This document shows positions 20,421 to 26,124 of a DNA stretch of 26,124 bases, in pieces. Origin of the DNA: Multifurca ochricompacta. Lineage: Eukaryota > Basidiomycota > Agaricomycetes > Russulales > Russulaceae. Where the stretch lies: assembly GCA_022496185.1 (NCBI GenBank), contig WTXG01000395.1:1-26124 (forward strand), in the 5' to 3' direction. The position numbers were made by a program, and so were the translations under genes. How positions within the stretch are numbered: position 1 is the first letter of the stretch; the number at the start of each line of letters is the position of its first letter. The notes under the pieces are model-generated. The model was not told the DNA's origin. It saw only the letters and a list, made by a program, of their open reading frames with translations, and made no database searches.

Positions 20421-21003
20421 GTGAGTGTAAGGATTTGGGTGTAGTGGTTGATGGCAATGTGGTATTGGACTGTTAGAGAAATGACTGTGTGGAGCTTTAC
20501 TGATGGTGTCCATGTAGTGTGCAAGTCAAGTATTTATACATCTCGAGTCTGCATCTGTTTGTGATAGTATGTAAGTCTTGAAGGGTAACTGTGCTGCGGA
20601 TGCGTAGCCATGGCCGATGAATCGTGGGTGGAAATAAATGCCCCCATCTCCCTGTCAACGCGGCACGGTTTAAATCGGTTCTCGTACGCCTTGCAAAACA
20701 GCTGGTAGGGTGGTGCCAGTTCAGGGACCTCAGCACGAGCACTGTGCAAGGGTCATTTGATCTGAGGCCATGTAGACTTTTAAATCAGCCATTGGCAACT
20801 ACGGCAAGCGTGATAGCTCACAAATAGTGACAGCAGTAGCAGTCTATTGCCTGGAGGGTGAGAGGCAACGTACTCTCGTCCCACATAATTTGGGCGAGTC
20901 TCATTGAGACAGATTCGTGACAACGGGGGGGCACAGGAGGTCTTCTATCCCGCAGTAGAAACCGTTGGCGCCATTGCCGCATAATGAAACTTGCCGAGAT
21001 GTA
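20421..21003 (-). repeat. Duplicated upstream segment, copy B
   Basis: Counterpart of 8111-8760. The proximal block is 20421-20695 and the distal patch 20884-21003. No frame is conserved in phase between the copies. Confidence 0.7.
20531..20538 (-). promoter_or_regulatory. TATA box of secreted protein B
   Basis: TATAAATA on the minus strand, about 112 bp before the ATG at 20419, in the position equivalent to 8233-8240. Confidence 0.6.
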
Positions 21004-21718
21004 GTGACAAAAGCGGCTTGGATTAATATCATAGATGGGTGGCAAGGTATGAACAATGGCAAGCTAATCTCCGCGGAAGTAGAGTATGAGTTATTCAGAA
21101 ACTCCCTAAACCATGATCCTCCTCTGGGGGAGGGAAGAAGGGGTTATCCACGCGGGGTTGCGCTACAGTACACTTCAAGGTGCAACGGACCTCTCTTCCC
21201 TGCTGGAGTGAGAGAATCGTCCTCGAGCGCGGAGATGTCACGTTGGTTGCGGTTGATGAGCACGCGCAACTCTGTCAAAGCATGGAAGAGTAGCAGCAAG
21301 GCTAATACCAGTTGAGAGTTGACAGAGGGTATGGAGACGGCACGATACGATTTGGGGATCGGCGCACGATGAGGTATAAGAGCAGAGCAGGTCACCCTGC
21401 TCTTTCTTCTCTTATCGAATCATCATTGCCGAATCTGCATGTCATATAAAGTGCAAGAATGCGAATCTGTTTCGCTAGGGAGTTTCCCTAACAATGAGGC
21501 TGCTCGTTGTTGGAGTCCAGACCAGACGCAAAACACTGATTATATAAGCAATTTGGGTCGAACCGATGGATTTTTGCCCCTTCTAGCTGCTGCAAAAAAC
21601 GCTTTTCAATTTGGTCTTTAACACAGATATGGAAAGTGGGGGCTTGAATATGATTTTAAGGCGCTAGGAGGCGGACAGGCAAGGTACCAATCTTCTATGT
21701 AGCGATGGCGATGGTTGA
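21004..21718. other. Spacer with a short perfect hairpin
   Basis: No gene recognised. AGAGCAGG-TCAC-CCTGCTCT at 21384-21403 is a perfect 8-bp stem with a 4-base loop, after GTATAAG. A 116-codon plus frame (20965-21315) and its antisense partner show no family character. Confidence 0.45.
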
Positions 21719-21763
21719 TGTCACTGTTACTGTCACTGTTACTGTCACTGTCGCTGTCACTGC
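21719..21763 (+). repeat. Microsatellite-like (TGTCACTGTTAC)n
   Basis: Alternating TGTCAC and TGTTAC hexamers with one TGTCGC, about 45 bp, roughly 240 bp before the chitin synthase start. Confidence 0.8.
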
Positions 21764-22003
21764 CATATATATGATTACATCAGCAGACCGTTCCTTCCCG
21801 GTCAGGGTGGCGGTTGACCATATTTGGTATCACAGCCTGTGGCAGGACAGAGCGCCCTGTAAATAGCCAAAAGCCAGTATAGCCTCTCTCCACCGCCACC
21901 ACAACCCAATCGCTAAAGTACGCTCGCGCTCATTTCACTCGACTGTCCGCAGTCACCGCAGTCTCTCTTTCTTTCTTCTTCAACATTCACAATCTAACTG
22001 GTC

Positions 22004-25000
22004 ATGTCTCGCTACCCCGAGGTTCGTTCTCAACTCGTTTTACGTGCATATACAAGTGTTTTATACTCCTAAATCTTACTAGGCCAATGAGGCTCAGCAA
22101 GGGCACTACAGTGACGGGTTACGCCCTATCCTACAACAAGCTTTTACGAGCAACAGGATTACCGCACGGACCCTTACTCATCTCCACCAAATGAACCTCC
22201 ACGCCCTCTTTCAGTCGGTTATCCTCTCCACACGCGCGAGTACCAACCGACGTATCCACCTGCAGCCACGACCCTACGGCGTGCCATCCCTGCACATTCA
22301 CCCTCGCCTAATCTTCGCGATTCCTATGCTACGCCATCTCTGCCCCTTCATATCTCTCTCCACCGCCACCACACCGCCCTTACACAACAAACCACCAACA
22401 TATGTCCCCTTCACGCAGGGTCAATCTTTCAGCACCACGGATTTCAATATCCCTCCCCCGCCTCCTTTGAACATTCCACCTCTGCCACCTCATTTCCGTC
22501 ATATGATGATCTGGATCACGATCTCGGCGACGCCGCGACTTGCCCCTTTTGCGTGCCCCGTCCGCACGTTCTCAGGAGTCGTTCGCACCGAGCATGCCCG
22601 GTCAGTACGATCCATCTCTGAATGAAGACGCGAACAACATATTCGCTACGGTCGCATCCGCAACGCGTCCCTCGCCGGCACAAGACCCTCAAACGCGTCG
22701 AGTGTGTCTCCTATTTGCGTCCAACACGTGTTTGATCGACTGACCCGCACCGCCTTTCCTGCGCAGGCTGTTTCATGGCAATTTTGTGCTGGATTCCGCC
22801 TGTCCCGACAAAGTTGCTGAACCTCTGTGTTCACAAGGATGAGCGCGAATTCACCCATATGCGCTACTCGGCGGCAACCGGCGACCCGAACGATTTAAGG
22901 ACAACGGCTTCACCCTCCGTCAGGTGCATTATGATCCGCCCCGGAGGACAGAGCTGTTTATCGTTATGACCATGTATAACGAGGACGACAGCCTCTTTAC
23001 CAGGACGATGCATGGCGTCATGAAGAATATCGCTTACCTGTGCAAACGCGATCGCAGCAAGACCTGGGGCAAGGATGGTTGGAAAAAGGTCGTAGTTTGC
23101 ATCGTCAGCGATGGTCGTCAGAAGATCAATTCGCGAACTCTCAGCGTTTGTCGCGGCGATAGGTGCCTATCAAGAGGGTATCGCGACTAACGTCGTCAAC
23201 GGAAGCCGGTGGTCGCGCATATATATGAGTATACCACTCAGAGTGTGTGATTACTAGCCTTTTATTTTGCTGTTATCTCACTTCCTCGACAGTCTCTGTC
23301 ACACCATCGACAAGATCGAGGGCGCAGAAAAAGGTATTGTCCTGTGCAAATTATATTTTGCCTCAAGAGAAAAACCAGAAGAAGATCAATTCGCATCGTT
23401 GGTTTTCAACGCCTTTGGACCCATTCTGCAGCCCAACGTTTGCGTCCTTCTTGATGTCGGAACTATGCCTGGTCCCAGTTCAATCTATCATCTCTGGAAG
23501 GCGTTCGACATAAACTCCAATGTTGGTGGTGCTTGTGGCGAGATTGTGCTTTAAAGGGAAATATTGGGAGAAACTTCTTAACCCCTTGGTACATCACTTC
23601 CTCATCTCCCCCATTTTAATCGTGTAATTGGCGTGTAGTGGCCGCACAGAACTTTGAATATAAGATGTCCAACATACTCGACAAACCTTTGTACGTCTAG
23701 CCCAATTTCTTGCCACCCGTCTGACGCCGTCTTGCAGAGAATCCGTGTTCGGTACATACCGTACTTCAGGCGCTTTCAGCGCATATCGGTATATTGCCCT
23801 GCAGAATGATGCACGTGGAGAGGGTCCATTACAGAAGTATTTCCTTGGTGAGACGATGGTGCGTTCGAACTTCCTTCTGGGTTTCTCGCATTGAATGTTC
23901 ATAGCACGGAGCTGGCGCGGACATCTTCACTGCAAACATGTACCTGGCTGAAGATCGCGTACGTGAAAATAGAACGTCTATATGTATTCCTCACTCATAA
24001 CCCTTTCAAGATTTATGCTGGGAACTCGTGTCGAAGCGTGGCGGATCATGGATTCTTCACTACGTCAAGTCCGCCTACGCCGTCACCGATACACCTGATC
24101 AGGTGGGCATTGATCTTATTTAAAAATGTCCCCGACTTGATAACCCTATGTTAGGTCCCAGAGCTGGTCTCGCAACGCCGCCGGTGGTTAATGGCTCATT
24201 TTTCGCCGCGATCATGGGTACAGTCAAATTCCACTATATATACGCTCGTCGCATAGTTTTGCGCGCAAGTTCTGGATACATGTTGAACTCGTCTACCAAA
24301 CCTTTAATCTAATCTTCTCCTGGTTTGCCCTTGTGAGTTTTTTTGGGTTGCTCTTTGGCATTCGCTTATTTCGTGGCTCAGGGAAATTTCTTCATTTCGT
24401 TCTTTGTCTTGACGAATGCGCTTGAGGATCCGACGATCCTTGGCGGCAGGGCAATAGATCTGTTGAACACAATCCTAAAATATGCTTATGTCGGCCTCCT
24501 GCTCACGTGCTTCATCCTCTCCCTTGGAAATCGACCACAAGGCTCCAACCGAGGTTACACGCTCGCCTTTGTCGGATTTGCTATCTTTACCATTTACATG
24601 ACGGTGCGTCCACGCAAGCCTTTTCTGTAACGGGAAGGAGGAGGCTGAGATCGAAACTCAGTTCTCCGCGATATTCTTGGCGATCAAGGGCGTGCAGCAA
24701 GTGGCAGCTGCGGAGCATCGAGGAGCAACTTTCGGTGACCTTTTCACCAATGCGATCTTCCGCGACATTGTTATTTCCATCTCTGCGACTGTGGGCCTAT
24801 ACGTCGTTTCGTCTATCATACATGTACGTGGGCATGGCTTGCATTTGGGTTCCTGGACGTTATGGGCGTGTTGTGCGCTAACGTTCGGTGGCTGTAAATC
24901 GCAGCTCGACCCGTGGCACATGATTACCTCGTTCGTGCAGTATACGCTCCTAGCACCGTCATATATCAATATCCTGAACGTCTACGCTGTGAGTCGCGCA

Positions 25001-25815
25001 TTTGCTGACACTTACACTCGACCATGACCGCTGAACCGCTCTGCGCCACAACCAGTTCGCAAACGTTCAGTAAGTTCTGTAATTACTTAACACTTCTGAG
25101 CGCCATCTCATCACTACACAAACAGCGATGTCTCTTGGGGCACGAAGGTGACAATAAGGTCAGCACGGATTTGGGTGTCGTCAAAGCGAGCAAAGGCGAG
25201 AACGCAGTGGAGGTGGCCGTGCCGACGGCCGAGACCGACATTAACGCGGCGTACGAGGATGCGATACACGTGCTGTCGACCAAGCCCCCTAAGGAAGAGA
25301 AGACGGTGGATGTGGCGACCGCGCAGGAGGATTACTACCGCACCTTCCGAACCAAGTGTGTAATTTTTCCGTTTCATTTTACCATAACTTAATTTCTTCC
25401 CGTCTAGCGTGTTGATGGCTTGGGTACTATCGAACGTAAGTGGAAATCGATTTGTTTCCCTCTAAGTTTGGTTGGTCTGAGATGAGATGGCTCAATATTC
25501 TTTCTTTCAGGCGTTATTGGTAGCCGTTATTCTGTGAGCGCGCACCCTCCGACTTTTCTTTTACATAAGTTGTTGACGCGGTGTGATACGCAGCACAACA
25601 AACGGGAGCGCCAAGACGAGCGGCGCGAACAGCACGGTCAACGGTTACCTTATCTTTATCCTCTATTCCGTCGCCCTCCTTGCTGTGCGTTGTTTTTGTT
25701 CCATTCCCTCTCTGGATCTCCTCTTGACATTTACCCATATTTGGTTTATCTAATAGTTGTTCGTTTTTTGGGGTCGACGACGTACATGATCATCCGGCTC
25801 TTTGCAGGGGAATAA
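22004..25815 (+). CDS. Chitin synthase (division 1), many one-base frame breaks
   Basis: A membrane glycosyltransferase joining UDP-GlcNAc into chitin for the cell wall. Eighteen exons can be placed: 22004-22021, 22083-22703, 22767-23242, 23293-23588, 23639-23690, 23738-23858, 23905-23958, 24011-24102, 24155-24332, 24382-24603, 24662-24823, 24905-24988, 25056-25069, 25126-25355, 25408-25435, 25511-25533, 25594-25684 and 25757-25815; all introns are GT-AG. A Pro/Tyr-rich N-terminus precedes [56 protein letters not shown] and the catalytic VSQRRRW (about 24167). Hydrophobic helices follow (24382-25815), ending RLFAGE. About 20 frame breaks remain, nearly all one missing base. Start, stop, splice sites and motifs survive, so the gene may be functional with local sequence errors. 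Confidence 0.88.
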
Positions 25816-26124
25816 TTACGATCCGCAGGAGAGCGATTTCCACTTCCCTTTCTTTTTTTTACTTTTTTTTTTACTTGAAACGTTTTGAAATTTTGATTTG
25901 CATCTGACCTCCTAACGTTTTATGAAACTTTTAACACATTTCATGTTTGACCTTTTTTTTTCACTTGATATTGAAGTGCACTGGGACGTTTGTATTTGAT
26001 GCTAAATCTTTTGAACTGTTGTAGCCGCACGTCTCAGGCTACTCTCGGGTTTGGTCATCACGTGCTTGTTAGAGCAGAGAACGAAGATAACCGGTTACTA
26101 CTGTTAGGCGATAAAATTATTATT
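25816..26124 (+). other. Chitin synthase 3' flank
   Basis: Pyrimidine-rich DNA with several T runs (25849-25873 and 25951-25960) and no frame of note. It probably holds the 3' UTR; no canonical AATAAA is evident. Confidence 0.5.

Noticed and set aside
20965..21315. 116-codon plus-strand frame
   Set aside because: It overlaps the duplicated flank in which the paralogous copy has no equivalent frame, and shows no family features.
21384..21403. Perfect hairpin as a terminator or small RNA
   Set aside because: Eight base pairs alone are weak in a eukaryotic spacer, and no conservation or U-tract context supports function.

Overview
The window is nuclear DNA of a mushroom-forming basidiomycete (Agaricomycetes). 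The genes are split by many 46-81 nt GT-AG introns. The gene families are typical of that group: a fungal HNH-nuclease protein, a TPR-CHAT protein, a multi-exon cytochrome P450, small secreted proteins and a division-1 chitin synthase. The repeats are basidiomycete Copia (TNT1-94-like) elements and a poly(A)-tailed LINE. No bacterial, organellar, tRNA, rRNA or CRISPR feature was seen.

Layout. 1-838: short direct repeats and an antisense LINE tail. 839-3533: an HNH-nuclease gene cut by two near-identical solo LTRs in opposite orientation, each with its own 4-bp target duplication; taking out both gives one open gene with two normal introns. 3733-7312: a nested retrotransposon stack. A decayed Copia-1 pol and 3' LTR lie inside a Copia-2 pol, and one LINE copy has inserted into each element with a 16-17 bp target duplication. 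7537-8109 (minus): small secreted protein A. 8111-10240: duplicated upstream DNA, LTR-like debris and unassigned sequence. 10573-12498: an intact seven-exon P450 with a duplicated promoter element. 12940-13700: an LTR of the Copia-2 family, itself hit by two further solo LTRs. 13821-16971: TPR-CHAT gene with six -1 frame breaks in about 600 bp. 18480-19222: relic of a second P450. 19840-20419 (minus): small secreted protein B, a paralogue of A. 22004-25815: chitin synthase with all splice sites in place but about 20 one-base frame breaks.

The genes do not form an obvious pathway. The P450 and the secreted-protein gene are each present twice, with their upstream DNA, on either side of the CHAT gene, so the locus looks like a duplicated accessory island later colonised by retrotransposons. 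The chitin synthase is a core cell-wall gene at its edge. The strongest observations are (i) the pair of inverted solo LTRs in the HNH gene, with exact in-frame reconstruction, and (ii) the contrast between cleanly open genes (P450, both secreted proteins, HNH after LTR removal) and two genes broken almost only by single-base losses, many in short homopolymers. The second point suggests local consensus errors at least as much as pseudogenes. All coordinates and alignments were made by eye.
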